Numbered from the stretch's first letter, positions 26,751-35,677 are shown. The stretch: 64,000 nt of DNA from Shewanella acanthi (GCF_019457475.1 NZ_CP080413.1:558001-622000); one strand, 5' to 3'. Notes: generated from the sequence alone by a model not told the origin. Program-made: numbers and translations.

Positions 26751-29030
26751 ATGATTAAAAATGGGCTTAATTCGTCCCTTGCGCGCTCGCTTAAATTGAG
26801 TGCATTTTCCCTACTGATCGCGAGTCAGGTTTCTATGATTTCAACTCCCTCTATTGCCCTCGAAGGCGGCAAGCAACCCTTAACAATTGAACGTATGAAC
26901 GCTTCGCCAAGTCTGGCGGGTACCAGCCCAAGAGGGTTAAAGCTGTCACCCGACGGGCTGCGCGTCACTTACCTTGCGGGTCGAAAGGATAATCAAAACT
27001 TCTACGATCTGTGGCAGATGGATGTGAAAACCGGCGAGTCAAGCCTGCTGCTAAATGCCGATAAGTTGGCTAGCAATGAATTATCCGATGAGGAAAAAGC
27101 CCGCCGCGAGCGCCAACGCATCTATGGCGAAGGCATTATGGAATACTTTTGGGCTGACGATAGCAAGGCGCTGCTCATCCCCGCTTCCGGCAATTTGTAT
27201 TACTACTCGCTGGCCGATAACAGCGTGACCCAATTACCGATTGGTGAGGGTTTTGCCACCGATGCGCGTCTGTCACCAAAGGGGCATTTTGTCTCCTTCG
27301 TGCGCGATCAAAACCTTTATGTGTTGGATCTTGCCAGCAAACAACTTAAGGCTCTGACCAAAGACGGCGGCGGTGCGATTAAAAACGGTATGGCGGAGTT
27401 TGTGGCCCAAGAAGAAATGGACCGCATGACTGGCTACTGGTGGGCGCCAGATGAGTCGGCGATAGCCTTTACCCGTATCGATGAATCTGGCGTGGACTTA
27501 GTCACCCGTAACGAAATTTATGCCGATGGCATTAAGCTTACCGAGCAGCGCTATCCTGCCGCAGGGCAAGCCAACGTGGATATCGCTCTGGGCGTAATCA
27601 GTCTTAAGGATAACGCCATTAATTGGGTGACCTTGAGCGAAGACAAGAACAAAGATATTTACTTACCGCGGGTCGATTGGCTGCCCGACAGCAAACATTT
27701 ATCGTTCCAATGGCAGAGCCGCGATCAGCAAAAATTAGATCTGCAGCTCGTGGCCCTAGGCGAACTGAATAAGCCCAAAACACTTATCAAAGAGCGTAGC
27801 GATGCTTGGCTTAATATCAACAACGATCTGCATTTTCTAAAGCAGCAGTCGGCTTTTGTTTGGGCGTCCGAGCGCGATGGCTTTAAGCATCTCTATCTCT
27901 ATGACTTAAACGGTAAGCTGAAACAACAGCTCACTAAGGGTGACTGGGCGGTTGACGATCTTGAGTATATTGATGAGGCCGCAGCTTGGGTGTACTTCAC
28001 GGGTCGTAAGGATACGCCACTTGAGAAGCAGCTTTACCGCGTGCCCTTAACGGGCGGCAAGATTGAACGTGTGAGCAGCGAGCTTGGCATGCACAGCCCA
28101 GTATTTGCCGACAATCAGAGCGTGTATTTAGATTACTTTAACAGTTTGTCACAGCCGCCACGGGTGAGCCTGCATGGGGATAAGGGTCAGCTTCTAGCTT
28201 GGGTTGAGAAGAACGAGGTGAAAGCCGGTCATCCACTCTATGAATACGCTGGTCTTTGGCAATTACCTGAGTTTAAGGAATTAAAAGCTGAAGATGGCCA
28301 AGTGCTGCAGACACGTTTATTTAAGCCTGTCCCATTCGATGCCAGTAAAAAGTACCCCGTTGTAGTACGTGTCTACGGTGGCCCACATGCGCAGCTAGTG
28401 ACCAACAGCTGGAGCGAGCAGGATTACTTTACCCAATATTTGGTGCAGCAGGGTTATGTCGTATTCCAGCTCGATAACCGTGGCAGCGCCCACCGTGGTA
28501 CTCGATTTGAGCAAGTGATTTACCGTCACTTAGGTCAGGCCGAAGTCAACGATCAAAAGACGGGGGTCGACTACCTACGCACTTTGCCATTTGTTGATGC
28601 CGATAACGTGGCGATTTATGGCCACAGTTATGGAGGTTATATGGCGCTGATGAGCTTGTTTAAGGCGCCGGATTACTTTAAGGCAGCGATTTCGGGCGCA
28701 CCGGTAACCGATTGGCGTTTGTACGATACCTATTACACCGAGCGTTACCTTGCCCATCCTGCGACAAACGAGCAAGGTTATGAGGCCAGCAGCGTGTTTC
28801 CCTATGTAAAAAACTACCAATCGGGTCTGTTGATGTACCACGGAATGGCGGATGACAACGTGCTGTTTGAAAACAGTACTCGAGTGTATAAGGCGCTGCA
28901 GGACGAGGGTAAGTTGTTCCAAATGATTGATTACCCTGGCTCTAAGCACTCAATGCGCGGAGAGAAAGCACGTAATCACTTATATCGTACATTAGCGGAC
29001 TTTTTAGATCGTCAGCTGAAAGGCAAGTAG
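26751..29030 (+). CDS. Dipeptidyl peptidase IV-type serine protease (S9B)
   Basis: The 759-residue exported protein has a signal peptide of about 36 residues (ending STPSIALEGG). A beta-propeller domain spans about 40-500 and contains the double-glutamate motif AQEEMDR (E221-E222), which anchors the substrate amino terminus in DPP-IV enzymes. The C-terminal alpha/beta hydrolase has the catalytic triad S626 in GHSYGGYM, D702 in MADDNVLF and H733 in GSKHSM. Family enzymes release X-Pro or X-Ala dipeptides. It probably acts in the periplasm during peptide utilisation. The ATG follows AAGGAATAATA. Confidence 0.93.
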   Translation: MIKNGLNSSLARSLKLSAFSLLIASQVSMISTPSIALEGGKQPLTIERMNASPSLAGTSPRGLKLSPDGLRVTYLAGRKDNQNFYDLWQMDVKTGESSLLLNADKLASNELSDEEKARRERQRIYGEGIMEYFWADDSKALLIPASGNLYYYSLADNSVTQLPIGEGFATDARLSPKGHFVSFVRDQNLYVLDLASKQLKALTKDGGGAIKNGMAEFVAQEEMDRMTGYWWAPDESAIAFTRIDESGVDLVTRNEIYADGIKLTEQRYPAAGQANVDIALGVISLKDNAINWVTLSEDKNKDIYLPRVDWLPDSKHLSFQWQSRDQQKLDLQLVALGELNKPKTLIKERSDAWLNINNDLHFLKQQSAFVWASERDGFKHLYLYDLNGKLKQQLTKGDWAVDDLEYIDEAAAWVYFTGRKDTPLEKQLYRVPLTGGKIERVSSELGMHSPVFADNQSVYLDYFNSLSQPPRVSLHGDKGQLLAWVEKNEVKAGHPLYEYAGLWQLPEFKELKAEDGQVLQTRLFKPVPFDASKKYPVVVRVYGGPHAQLVTNSWSEQDYFTQYLVQQGYVVFQLDNRGSAHRGTRFEQVIYRHLGQAEVNDQKTGVDYLRTLPFVDADNVAIYGHSYGGYMALMSLFKAPDYFKAAISGAPVTDWRLYDTYYTERYLAHPATNEQGYEASSVFPYVKNYQSGLLMYHGMADDNVLFENSTRVYKALQDEGKLFQMIDYPGSKHSMRGEKARNHLYRTLADFLDRQLKGK

Positions 29031-29099
29031 TCCTTGGATTCAATGGCAGCGTGGGGATCCAGGCTGCCATTTTCAGAAGCGGACTGAACTGCCGGCATA

Positions 29100-29130
29100 A
29101 AAAAACCAGATCTCAAGATCTGGTTTTTTA
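29100..29130. terminator. Bidirectional terminator between DPP-IV gene and arcA
   Basis: AAAAAACCAGATC and GATCTGGTTTTTT form a 13-base stem with loop TCAA. A/T runs on both sides serve the rightward peptidase gene and the leftward arcA. Confidence 0.9.
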
Positions 29131-29155
29131 TTGAAACTTATCAGTAAACCTTAGA

Positions 29156-29872
29156 TTAGTCTTCTAAGTTACCGCAGAAACGGTAGCCTTCGCCGTGGAT
29201 GGTGGCGATGATTTCTGGCGTATCTGGCAGGCTTTCGAAGTGCTTACGGATACGGCGAATAGTCACGTCAACGGTACGGTCGTGTGGCTTTAACTCACGG
29301 CCTGTCATTTTCATTAACAGATCAGCACGGGTTAAGATCTTGCCTGGGTTCTCAACAAAGTGCAGCATCGCGCGGAATTCGCTGCGTGGCAGTTTGTAAG
29401 ATTCACCCTGTGGGCTCACCAGTGAACGGCTGTTGATCTCAAGACTCCAATCGTTGAAACGGTAGTGTTCCACTGAGCTCTTTTCTTCAGCTTCAGTGCC
29501 AGCACTGTTTACGCGGGTCAGCAGGTTACGTGCACGAATGGTTAGCTCGCGTGGGTTGAATGGCTTGGTAATATAATCGTCCGCACCAATTTCAAGTCCT
29601 AGAATCTTATCGACTTCATTGTCACGGCCAGTGAGGAAAATCAGACCAATGTTGTTGATTTCACGTAGTTCACGCGCCAACAACAGACCGTTTTTACCTG
29701 GCAGGTTAATGTCCATAACCACGAGGTTGATTTTGTTTTCCTGCATAGCCTTATGCATTTCTGCGCCATCATTGGCTTCAGTTACCACATACCCTTCTGC
29801 CTCGAAAATACTTCTCAGCGTGTTACGGGTAACGGCTTCATCTTCAACGATCAGAATGTGCGGATTTTGCAT
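29156..29872 (-). CDS. arcA: Two-component response regulator ArcA
   Basis: The 238-residue OmpR-family regulator has phosphoacceptor D54 in [11 protein letters not shown], acidic pair E10-D11 and a C-terminal winged helix with [14 protein letters not shown]. It is very similar to E. coli ArcA over the whole length ([11 protein letters not shown]..., [12 protein letters not shown]). ArcA represses aerobic respiration genes under low redox. In Shewanella it is known to be phosphorylated through HptA and the ArcS kinase rather than a full ArcB. It is monocistronic with about 590 bases of AT-rich upstream sequence. Confidence 0.97.
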   Translation of the reverse strand: MQNPHILIVEDEAVTRNTLRSIFEAEGYVVTEANDGAEMHKAMQENKINLVVMDINLPGKNGLLLARELREINNIGLIFLTGRDNEVDKILGLEIGADDYITKPFNPRELTIRARNLLTRVNSAGTEAEEKSSVEHYRFNDWSLEINSRSLVSPQGESYKLPRSEFRAMLHFVENPGKILTRADLLMKMTGRELKPHDRTVDVTIRRIRKHFESLPDTPEIIATIHGEGYRFCGNLED

Positions 29873-30077
29873 ATTAATTACCTAATTTTTAACCAATTTT
29901 ATTCTAACCATAAGAACCACTTACATCGGATCCTTAAATTCATAAAAAGTTGATACTTCCTTTAACTGCTTAGTGCTTCTTAAGGAATAATCTATACGGC
30001 GACACGTCAGGATGTATATAAAGTGTTCGTTTAAAGTGTAATACGATTTAAACGCAACAAGTATCAACTTCGATAAG

Positions 30078-30115
30078 CAATAGTTATAGATAGTTCCTTA
30101 ACTATTGTTTTTTTT
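30078..30115 (+). terminator. Orphan Rho-independent terminator (possible small RNA end)
   Basis: CAATAGTTA and TAACTATTG form a nine-base stem with a 12-base loop followed directly by eight T residues. The nearest plus-strand gene upstream already ends in a terminator at 29100-29130, so this signal has no obvious gene to end. A small RNA divergent from arcA is one explanation. Confidence 0.6.
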
Positions 30116-30380
30116 AAAATGTTTAATGATAAATCAAATGTAGAACACATTTTAAAAGATGTCTGGCCTGCTTTTGCTATTTAAGTAAATAAAAGTCACT
30201 TTGAGAAATGAACATTAAGCAATCTATGATGGGAATTGCTCAAGTTGACCAGTACTACATTGTACTCGTTTTAGGCATTTGTTAACAAATGAAATGTTAA
30301 CAAATTTTCGGATCTAGCGCTCATTTTGTATATTTTTTGTCTTAGTGGCTGATTAATATAACTAATGTATTCATGGTTGT

Positions 30381-30396
30381 TGTGAGCTAGTTCACA
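30381..30396. promoter_or_regulatory. Consensus CRP-binding site
   Basis: TGTGAGCTAGTTCACA is a perfect TGTGA-N6-TCACA palindrome. It lies 64 bases before the DUF3293 start and about 500 bases from arcA. An extended -10 like TGCTACACT at 30421-30429 lies downstream, which would place the CRP centre roughly 47 bases before the start of transcription. Confidence 0.8.
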
Positions 30397-30459
30397 CCAC
30401 TTTGGATTTTTTAGCCATTCTGCTACACTTGCGGGGTGCATTTTTAGACTAATCAGCCG

Positions 30460-30894
30460 ATGGAACCTATGACTCTAGATTTGTGGCAGCATTATCAAAC
30501 GCCGTTGTTTTTGCTAACTCAAGCATTATCTTCCGATTTTTCTTTTGCTGTAATCACCGCTCAAAACCCCGCTTCAGAACTTCTCACTCCTTCTCAAAAT
30601 CGCTTACTTGATCGCCAGCTGTTACGAGATATCGAAACTCTGGGTTGTCCTTATCGTGCTATGGTGGGCGCCGCCCCCGATTTATCCCATATGGAGAAAA
30701 GCTGGGCTGTGATGATAGACCGTATGCAGGCGTTGCAGTTGGGCAGAAAATTCAACCAATATGCTATTTATATGGTTGAAAAAGGAGTGTTGAGTTTAGT
30801 GCCTTGTACGCTGCAAAATCATGATGAAGTCAGATTAGGAAAATTTACCGATCATGTTCGTATGGTTTACGAACTGCCTGATTTGAGTCACTAA
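30460..30894 (+). CDS. DUF3293 domain protein
   Basis: The 144-residue soluble protein is recognised as DUF3293 from FAVITAQNPASELLTPSQN, the conserved RLLDRQLLRDIE helix and the glycine-flanked YRAMVGAAPDLSHMEKSW segment. The function is unknown. It lies behind a consensus CRP site and has its own terminator. Start codon: ATG at 30460. An internal ATG at 30469 (MTLDLWQHY) is an equally good alternative. Confidence 0.8.
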   Translation: MEPMTLDLWQHYQTPLFLLTQALSSDFSFAVITAQNPASELLTPSQNRLLDRQLLRDIETLGCPYRAMVGAAPDLSHMEKSWAVMIDRMQALQLGRKFNQYAIYMVEKGVLSLVPCTLQNHDEVRLGKFTDHVRMVYELPDLSH

Positions 30895-30933
30895 TTTTTA
30901 GCCAGCGTTTACATGAATTTTCGTTGTATAAAA

Positions 30934-30963
30934 TAAGCCCAACTTTGGGCTTAATTTTTTTAT
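30934..30963 (+). terminator. Rho-independent terminator of the DUF3293 gene
   Basis: TAAGCCCA and TGGGCTTA form an eight-base stem with loop ACTT, followed by ATTTTTTTA. Confidence 0.88.
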
Positions 30964-31127
30964 TTTACTCAAATTTTTTTGCCCTATTAATTTCCACATA
31001 GCGGCCCTTTTACCTTCATCTAAAAGTTAATTTTTCGATTGGTTAACATTTATGTTGACTTCAAAAAGCCTTACTAATTGTTTTTAAATGAAAATATTTA
31101 AATTGTTTACTCAATGTGAAAATTGCA

Positions 31128-31157
31128 TTGACTTAGAGTGGGGTTTATTGCTACTTT
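31128..31157 (+). promoter_or_regulatory. Probable lysC promoter
   Basis: TTGACT (31128-31133) and TACTTT (31152-31157) are spaced by 18 bases, with TGC before the -10 (extended -10). Transcription from about 31164 would begin just ahead of the lysine aptamer. Confidence 0.5.
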
Positions 31158-31167
31158 TTCCGCTCCT

Positions 31168-31330
31168 TTCCGGCGGGAAGGAACAGAAGAGGAGCGTTAA
31201 CTAGGTAGTCAGTCTGAGGAGCACAAACTCCAGCGACGATTGATGAGGGAGATTAACGCCGAGGCATACACATGGTTGCTGCATGTTGATGTCGGTCGGT
31301 CAGGCTGAATCCTGACGATTGTCACCTGTA
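31168..31330 (+). ncRNA. Lysine riboswitch (L-box) upstream of lysC
   Basis: The stretch matches the lysine aptamer consensus in order: CAGAAGAGGAGCGTT, then CTGAGGAGC, then TGAGGGAGATTAACGCCGAGG, then GATGTCGGTCGGTCAGGCTG, then GAATCCTGACGATTGTCACC. These correspond closely to the E. coli lysC leader. The aptamer binds lysine and, in lysC leaders, lowers expression of aspartokinase. The downstream expression platform to 31430 contains competing pairings: GTCACC (31321-31326) with GGTGAC (31348-31353), and CTGGTG (31346-31351) with CACCAG (31392-31397). Confidence 0.92.
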
Positions 31331-31400
31331 TTTGGTGGAGAGCTTCTGGTGACGATTGCTGTTTCCCTTCTTTGGGGTGCGTATCATTGAGCACCAGGCT

Positions 31401-31423
31401 CTTCGAACGAAGTTAGTTCGGAG
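31401..31423 (+). promoter_or_regulatory. Hairpin masking the leader-ORF ribosome binding site
   Basis: CTTCGAAC (31401-31408) pairs with GTTCGGAG (31416-31423, one G-U pair) around a seven-base loop. The GGAG in the 3' arm is the ribosome binding site of the 21-codon ORF at 31431. The 5' arm abuts and partly overlaps the alternative stem CACCAGGCTCTT, suggesting a switch. Confidence 0.5.
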
Positions 31424-31430
31424 CGTAATC

Positions 31431-31496
31431 ATGTTAGTTAATCAATCTTTAAGTTTTATTGTTGTGACTTCTGCCTTTGCCGCGGAGGTTCGCTAA
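31431..31496 (+). CDS. 21-codon leader ORF overlapping lysC
   Basis: An ATG at 31431, seven bases after GGAG, opens a frame encoding MLVNQSLSFIVVTSAFAAEV plus a final Arg. Its TAA shares one base with the lysC ATG (TAATG). The lysC ribosome binding site GGAGG (31484-31488) lies inside this ORF. The arrangement suggests that translation of the leader ORF opens or feeds lysC, so the riboswitch would act through the leader ORF's ribosome binding site. It contains no lysine codons, so it is not a classical attenuation peptide. Confidence 0.5.
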   Translation: MLVNQSLSFIVVTSAFAAEVR

Positions 31497-32848
31497 TGTC
31501 TCTTGTTGTTTCTAAATTTGGTGGTACTTCAGTCGCTGACTACGGTGCAATGAACCGTTGTGCGGAAATTGTATTAGGCAATCCAGCGTGTCGTTTAGTG
31601 GTGGTCAGCGCATCAAGCGGAGTAACCAACCTGTTAGTGGAATTGACCCAAGAGTCGATCACTGACGATGCCCGTCTGCAACGCCTAAAACAAATCGCCC
31701 AAATTCAGTACGCTATCTTAGACAAATTAGGTCGTCCGAACGATGTTGCTGCCGCGCTGGATAAATTATTAAGCCGTATGGCGGTACTCAGCGAAGCCTT
31801 AGTTTCAGAGCGCAGCAAAGCGACCATGGACGAGCTGTTATCCCTAGGTGAGCAATGTTCATCTGCGCTGTTTGCGGCAGTACTGCGTGAAAAGGGCGCT
31901 AATTCAAGTGCGTTCGATGTGCGCCGCGTATTGCGTACCGACAGCCATTTTGGCCGCGCCGAGCCACAGGTTGAGCAAATTGCCGCCCTTGCAGGCGAGC
32001 ATTTACAGCCTCTGCTTGCTGAACAAATTATCGTAACTCAAGGTTTTATTGGTGCCGACGAACAAGGGCAAACAACGACCTTAGGTCGTGGTGGTAGCGA
32101 TTACTCAGCGGCGTTATTAGCCGAAGCCTTACGAGCCACTGCGGTAGAAATTTGGACTGACGTTGCGGGTATCTACACCACTGACCCACGTCTAGCGCCT
32201 AATGCTCATCCGATTGCTGAAATCAGCTTTAACGAAGCGGCAGAGATGGCAACCTTCGGTGCCAAAGTATTGCACCCTGCGACCATCCTTCCTGCTGTAC
32301 GTCAACAGATCCAAGTGTTTGTTGGTTCGAGTAAAGAACCTGAAAAGGGTGGTACTTGGATCCGCCATGCGGTTGAAGATGCGCCGGTATTCCGTGCAGT
32401 CGCTCTGCGCCGCGATCAAACACTACTTAACTTGCACAGCCTGCAAATGCTACATGCCCAGGGCTTCCTGGCAGAGACCTTTGCAACGTTAGCACGACAC
32501 AAGATCAGTGTGGACTTAATTACCACTTCAGAAGTTAACGTCTCGTTGACGTTAGACAAAACCGGTTCAGACTCTAGCGGTCAGGGCCTGCTGAGTGAAG
32601 CACTTTTGCAGGAGTTGTCGCAGCATTGCCGCGTGCGTGTTGAAGATGGTTTAGCACTTGTGGCGATTATCGGTAATCGCATCGCAACGACTGCGGGAAT
32701 CTGTCGCCGCGTGTTTGAAGTCTTAGAGCCACATAACGTGCGTATGATCTGCCAAGGTGCGAGCCCACACAACCTGTGTGTGTTAGTTGCAGAATCAGAG
32801 GCTGCGCAAGTGGTTAAAGCCCTGCACGAAAACCTATTCGAAGGTTAA
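31496..32848 (+). CDS. lysC: Lysine-sensitive aspartokinase III
   Basis: The 450-residue monofunctional aspartokinase phosphorylates aspartate in the first step of the Lys/Thr/Met pathway. The kinase domain starts SLVVSKFGGTSVADYGAM, with LGRGGSDYSAALLAEAL and the WTDVAGIYTTDPR nucleotide site. Two C-terminal ACT domains (about 300-450) bind the feedback inhibitor. The length and ACT layout match E. coli LysC. Expression is predicted to be lysine-controlled by the upstream riboswitch. The next gene starts four bases after the stop, suggesting co-transcription. Confidence 0.96.
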   Translation: MSLVVSKFGGTSVADYGAMNRCAEIVLGNPACRLVVVSASSGVTNLLVELTQESITDDARLQRLKQIAQIQYAILDKLGRPNDVAAALDKLLSRMAVLSEALVSERSKATMDELLSLGEQCSSALFAAVLREKGANSSAFDVRRVLRTDSHFGRAEPQVEQIAALAGEHLQPLLAEQIIVTQGFIGADEQGQTTTLGRGGSDYSAALLAEALRATAVEIWTDVAGIYTTDPRLAPNAHPIAEISFNEAAEMATFGAKVLHPATILPAVRQQIQVFVGSSKEPEKGGTWIRHAVEDAPVFRAVALRRDQTLLNLHSLQMLHAQGFLAETFATLARHKISVDLITTSEVNVSLTLDKTGSDSSGQGLLSEALLQELSQHCRVRVEDGLALVAIIGNRIATTAGICRRVFEVLEPHNVRMICQGASPHNLCVLVAESEAAQVVKALHENLFEG

Positions 32849-32852
32849 TCCC

Positions 32853-33968
32853 ATGCAGCCAACTTCAGCGACCTTAAAGATTGGTGAGCTTGCCGCAGGA
32901 CAAGCGCTAACCCTACCAATATACACCTTTAAACCGAGTGATAATGCGTCAAAGGGACCTAAAGTGTATATCCAGGCCAATGTTCATGGCGCTGAAGTCC
33001 AAGGCAATGCGGTGATTTTCCAATTAATGAAGCAGCTTGAGCGCTGTGAGATTCTTGGGGAAATCACCCTAGTGCCGCTGGCTAACCCTTTAGGTATCAA
33101 TCAAAAGAGTGGCGAGTTTACCCTAGGGCGTTTCGACCCCATCACTGGGGCTAACTGGAATAGGGAATACTTAAACCACGATATTGATATTGCCTGCTGG
33201 TTTAAAGCGCATGCCAAGCTTAATGATAATGAGCTGCTCCAAGCTTTTCGCAGCACCTTAGTTGAGGCTTGTCAGCAGCGGTTACACCATCCATGGGGAA
33301 TCACAACGGGGCATCGCCTCGCGGTAAATCTGCAGGCCATGGCCCACGAAGCCGATATAGTGCTGGATCTCCACACTGGCCCTAAATCCTGTAAGCATCT
33401 GTATTGCCCTGAATATGCCCTAGATGATGCCAAGTATTTCTCGATTCCTTACACTTTAGTGATCCCCAATAGTTTTGGCGGTGCTATGGATGAGGCGGCT
33501 TTCTGTCCTTGGTGGCAATTAAGTGACGTCGCCAAATCGCAGGGGCGGGATCTCGAGGTAGCGATTTCTGCTTTTACGTTAGAGCTTGGCAGTCAAGAGC
33601 GGATAAGTCTTGAAGATGCGTTAATCGATGCACAAGGGATTTTGGCTTATCTCAGTCATAGAGGCGTGATCCGCGATGCGGTATTGCCCGCTAAGATGGC
33701 GCGCTTTGGCTGTTATCTTAAGGACTATAAAAAGTTCCACGCCCCGAGCGCTGGTCTTGTGGAATATATGGCCGCAGTGGGTGAGCCGCTTCCTTCAGGC
33801 GAACCCTTAGTAAAACTCTTACGTCTCGATTTATACGGCACTGCGGATGAGTTAAAGACCTTAACATTGCCGCAGGACTGTGTGCCAATATTGCATTTTG
33901 CATCGGCGTCGGTACATCAAGGCACAGAGCTTTATAAGGTTATGACGAACGTATTTAAGCTCACTTGA
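32853..33968 (+). CDS. Succinylglutamate desuccinylase/aspartoacylase-family metallohydrolase
   Basis: The protein has 371 residues from the ATG at 32853; a longer frame from 32787 overlaps lysC and is rejected. The zinc-site motifs of the M14/AstE-AspA family are present: NVHGAEVQGN with His and Glu ligands, DLHTGP with the third ligand, and LELGSQE with the likely catalytic Glu. These enzymes cleave an N-acyl amino acid or a related amide. Co-transcription with lysC, only four bases downstream, hints at amino-acid metabolism, but the substrate is unknown. It is not AstE itself by length and context. Confidence 0.85.
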   Translation: MQPTSATLKIGELAAGQALTLPIYTFKPSDNASKGPKVYIQANVHGAEVQGNAVIFQLMKQLERCEILGEITLVPLANPLGINQKSGEFTLGRFDPITGANWNREYLNHDIDIACWFKAHAKLNDNELLQAFRSTLVEACQQRLHHPWGITTGHRLAVNLQAMAHEADIVLDLHTGPKSCKHLYCPEYALDDAKYFSIPYTLVIPNSFGGAMDEAAFCPWWQLSDVAKSQGRDLEVAISAFTLELGSQERISLEDALIDAQGILAYLSHRGVIRDAVLPAKMARFGCYLKDYKKFHAPSAGLVEYMAAVGEPLPSGEPLVKLLRLDLYGTADELKTLTLPQDCVPILHFASASVHQGTELYKVMTNVFKLT

Positions 33969-34021
33969 ATAAAGGCTGTTAGAGAAGTCTTTCATACAGA
34001 AGCGGTATATAGAAGAGAGTA

Positions 34022-34055
34022 AAAACGCCAATCAAGTTTGATTGGCGTTTTTGTT
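34022..34055 (+). terminator. Terminator of the lysC operon
   Basis: A 15-base stem (AAAAACGCCAATCAA / TTGATTGGCGTTTTT) with a tight centre is followed by GTTT. It is 53 bases after the stop of the AstE-like gene. Confidence 0.88.
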
Positions 34056-34137
34056 TAAGCGGCTTTTGAGTGACTCAATTTGGTGGCTCAATTTAGTGGC
34101 TTTGTTTTCGTGTCATAGTTTCATTCGTAATGGGTCA

Positions 34138-35124
34138 TCACAACCACTTAAATCGATAGAAGAGTGCCATTTGTATGGCGACTAGCCCAATCAAAATGGC
34201 GCAGAAGGACGCAAAAGCCCATGTGTTGTCTGCACCCGGAATGCCGCCAATATTGACGCCTAATAGCCCAGTTAAAAATCCTAACGGAAGGAAGATTGCT
34301 GAGACTAGGGACAGGAAATACAAGCGTTTGTTGAGTTGCTCTGATTGTTGGCTGACAAGCTCTTCCTGAGTCACATTGGCTCTATCACGTAGCGCGTCTA
34401 AGTCTTCAATGCTGCGGATAAGTTTATCGGTGATCTCCCGAAGTTTTAATCGCTCGGGACCATTGAGTAGGGTAATTGGTTCAGCGAGCAGTTTTACATA
34501 GGCTTCCTTTTGCGGTCCAAGATAACGCCTCAGCGCTACAGTTTTACGACGCAGCTCGGCGATATCGGTTCTGAGATCTTTGACATTCCCAGAGACAACC
34601 TGCTCTTCAAGTTCAGAAAGATGTTCCTCAAGGGTATCGATAAACTCGATTTTACGGTTAGTTAACCTGTCGCATAGGGCAATGATGAAATCACCCGTAG
34701 TGCTAGGGCCTGCTCCTTCGGTGATAAGCTCTGCCACATCTTTAACTGAAACAAGCTCGCGATCGCAGGTCGAAATGATCCTCTCATTGTCTGCATAGAT
34801 CCTAATCGCCACCATGTCTTCTGGGGCAGAATCAGGATTTAAGTTGATACCACGCAATGCGAGCAAAACGCCATTGCCAGCAATAACCGCCCTTGGACGG
34901 GTATCTTGGGCGAGCAGGGCGTCGGTTTCGACTTTGGTAAGACCGCTACTTAATACCCAGTGGCGAGCTTTTTTATGGCGGTAGCGCAGGTGTACCCAAA
35001 CTAAGCCATTTTTAGGTTCCCAAGTGTCGAGTTCTTCAGGGCTTAAACTTGAGCCCGCCTTTGGTCCATTGAGCACTAGACTGTAAATAAATCCATCGTG
35101 CATGACGCTATCCATTACTGACAA
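34138..35124 (-). CDS. zntB: Zinc transporter ZntB (CorA family)
   Basis: The 328-residue protein has a large N-terminal cytoplasmic domain, a long helix (about 160-255) and two C-terminal membrane helices. Between them lies the GVNIGGIPG loop, the ZntB version of the CorA GMN motif. This motif distinguishes ZntB from Mg2+-specific CorA. It forms a pentameric inner-membrane channel/transporter moving Zn2+. The protein ends in the basic RFKWL tail. It is monocistronic and convergent with the lysC operon. Confidence 0.92.
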   Translation of the reverse strand: MSVMDSVMHDGFIYSLVLNGPKAGSSLSPEELDTWEPKNGLVWVHLRYRHKKARHWVLSSGLTKVETDALLAQDTRPRAVIAGNGVLLALRGINLNPDSAPEDMVAIRIYADNERIISTCDRELVSVKDVAELITEGAGPSTTGDFIIALCDRLTNRKIEFIDTLEEHLSELEEQVVSGNVKDLRTDIAELRRKTVALRRYLGPQKEAYVKLLAEPITLLNGPERLKLREITDKLIRSIEDLDALRDRANVTQEELVSQQSEQLNKRLYFLSLVSAIFLPLGFLTGLLGVNIGGIPGADNTWAFASFCAILIGLVAIQMALFYRFKWL

Positions 35125-35282
35125 ATCTTGTTATCAAGCTACCTGATTTTGCAGTAGAAATGAAGCCTTGCCCCGATCGCTCGATAAGGTCAAATGTAGG
35201 TTAACTAGCAAATGCCCTCGCAAGCAACTTGGTATGAAATAGATTAAAATAAGCATTAGTTGAGAAGTAGTGAGAATACCAA

Positions 35283-35657
35283 ATGGAATATGAATTTCGG
35301 CGTAATAGTTTGACTGGCACTTTTTTAGCTACATTTAGCATGGACCATGAGGCCATGGGACAATGGTTCTCTGAAGAGTTGGGGCCAGACTTAGCCAAAA
35401 TTCAGCAAGTGCTGGACGTCATCGTAGAGATCCAAACAGGTAAGTGTGATGCTTGGCGAATGATCGGCGGGGATTTTACCCTCGATCTCGACCAAGAGCA
35501 GGCGCGTATTTACGCCAATGCCTTAGGGTTTGAGGAGGAATATGAACTCGAAGAGGCAATGTCTCTCTATGATGCTGAATCCGAGGCCTATTGTGGCCTT
35601 GAGGATTTGCAGGAAGCGCTCGTTAGCTGGTACGAGTTTGTGCAAAAGGGACGATAG
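35283..35657 (+). CDS. yacL: YacL/UPF0231 family protein
   Basis: The 124-residue acidic protein matches YacL (MEYEFRRNSLTGTFLATFSM, EMG-like DHEAMGQWFSEELG, then QAAGHEW-like QARIYANALGF). The C-terminal half is very acidic. The function is unknown in all bacteria I know of. It is monocistronic, with a terminator shared with the convergent narP. Confidence 0.9.
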   Translation: MEYEFRRNSLTGTFLATFSMDHEAMGQWFSEELGPDLAKIQQVLDVIVEIQTGKCDAWRMIGGDFTLDLDQEQARIYANALGFEEEYELEEAMSLYDAESEAYCGLEDLQEALVSWYEFVQKGR

Positions 35658-35677
35658 GTAGCGCTGGTGTATCTGAA

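Larger units (their letters stand above)
29873..30459. other. Structured region between divergent arcA and DUF3293 gene
   Basis: The 587 bases contain a perfect 12-base inverted repeat (AAGTTGATACTT at 29947-29958 and its complement at 30059-30070), an orphan plus-strand terminator at 30078-30115, and a consensus CRP site at 30381-30396. No protein-coding frame is supported. Confidence 0.6.
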
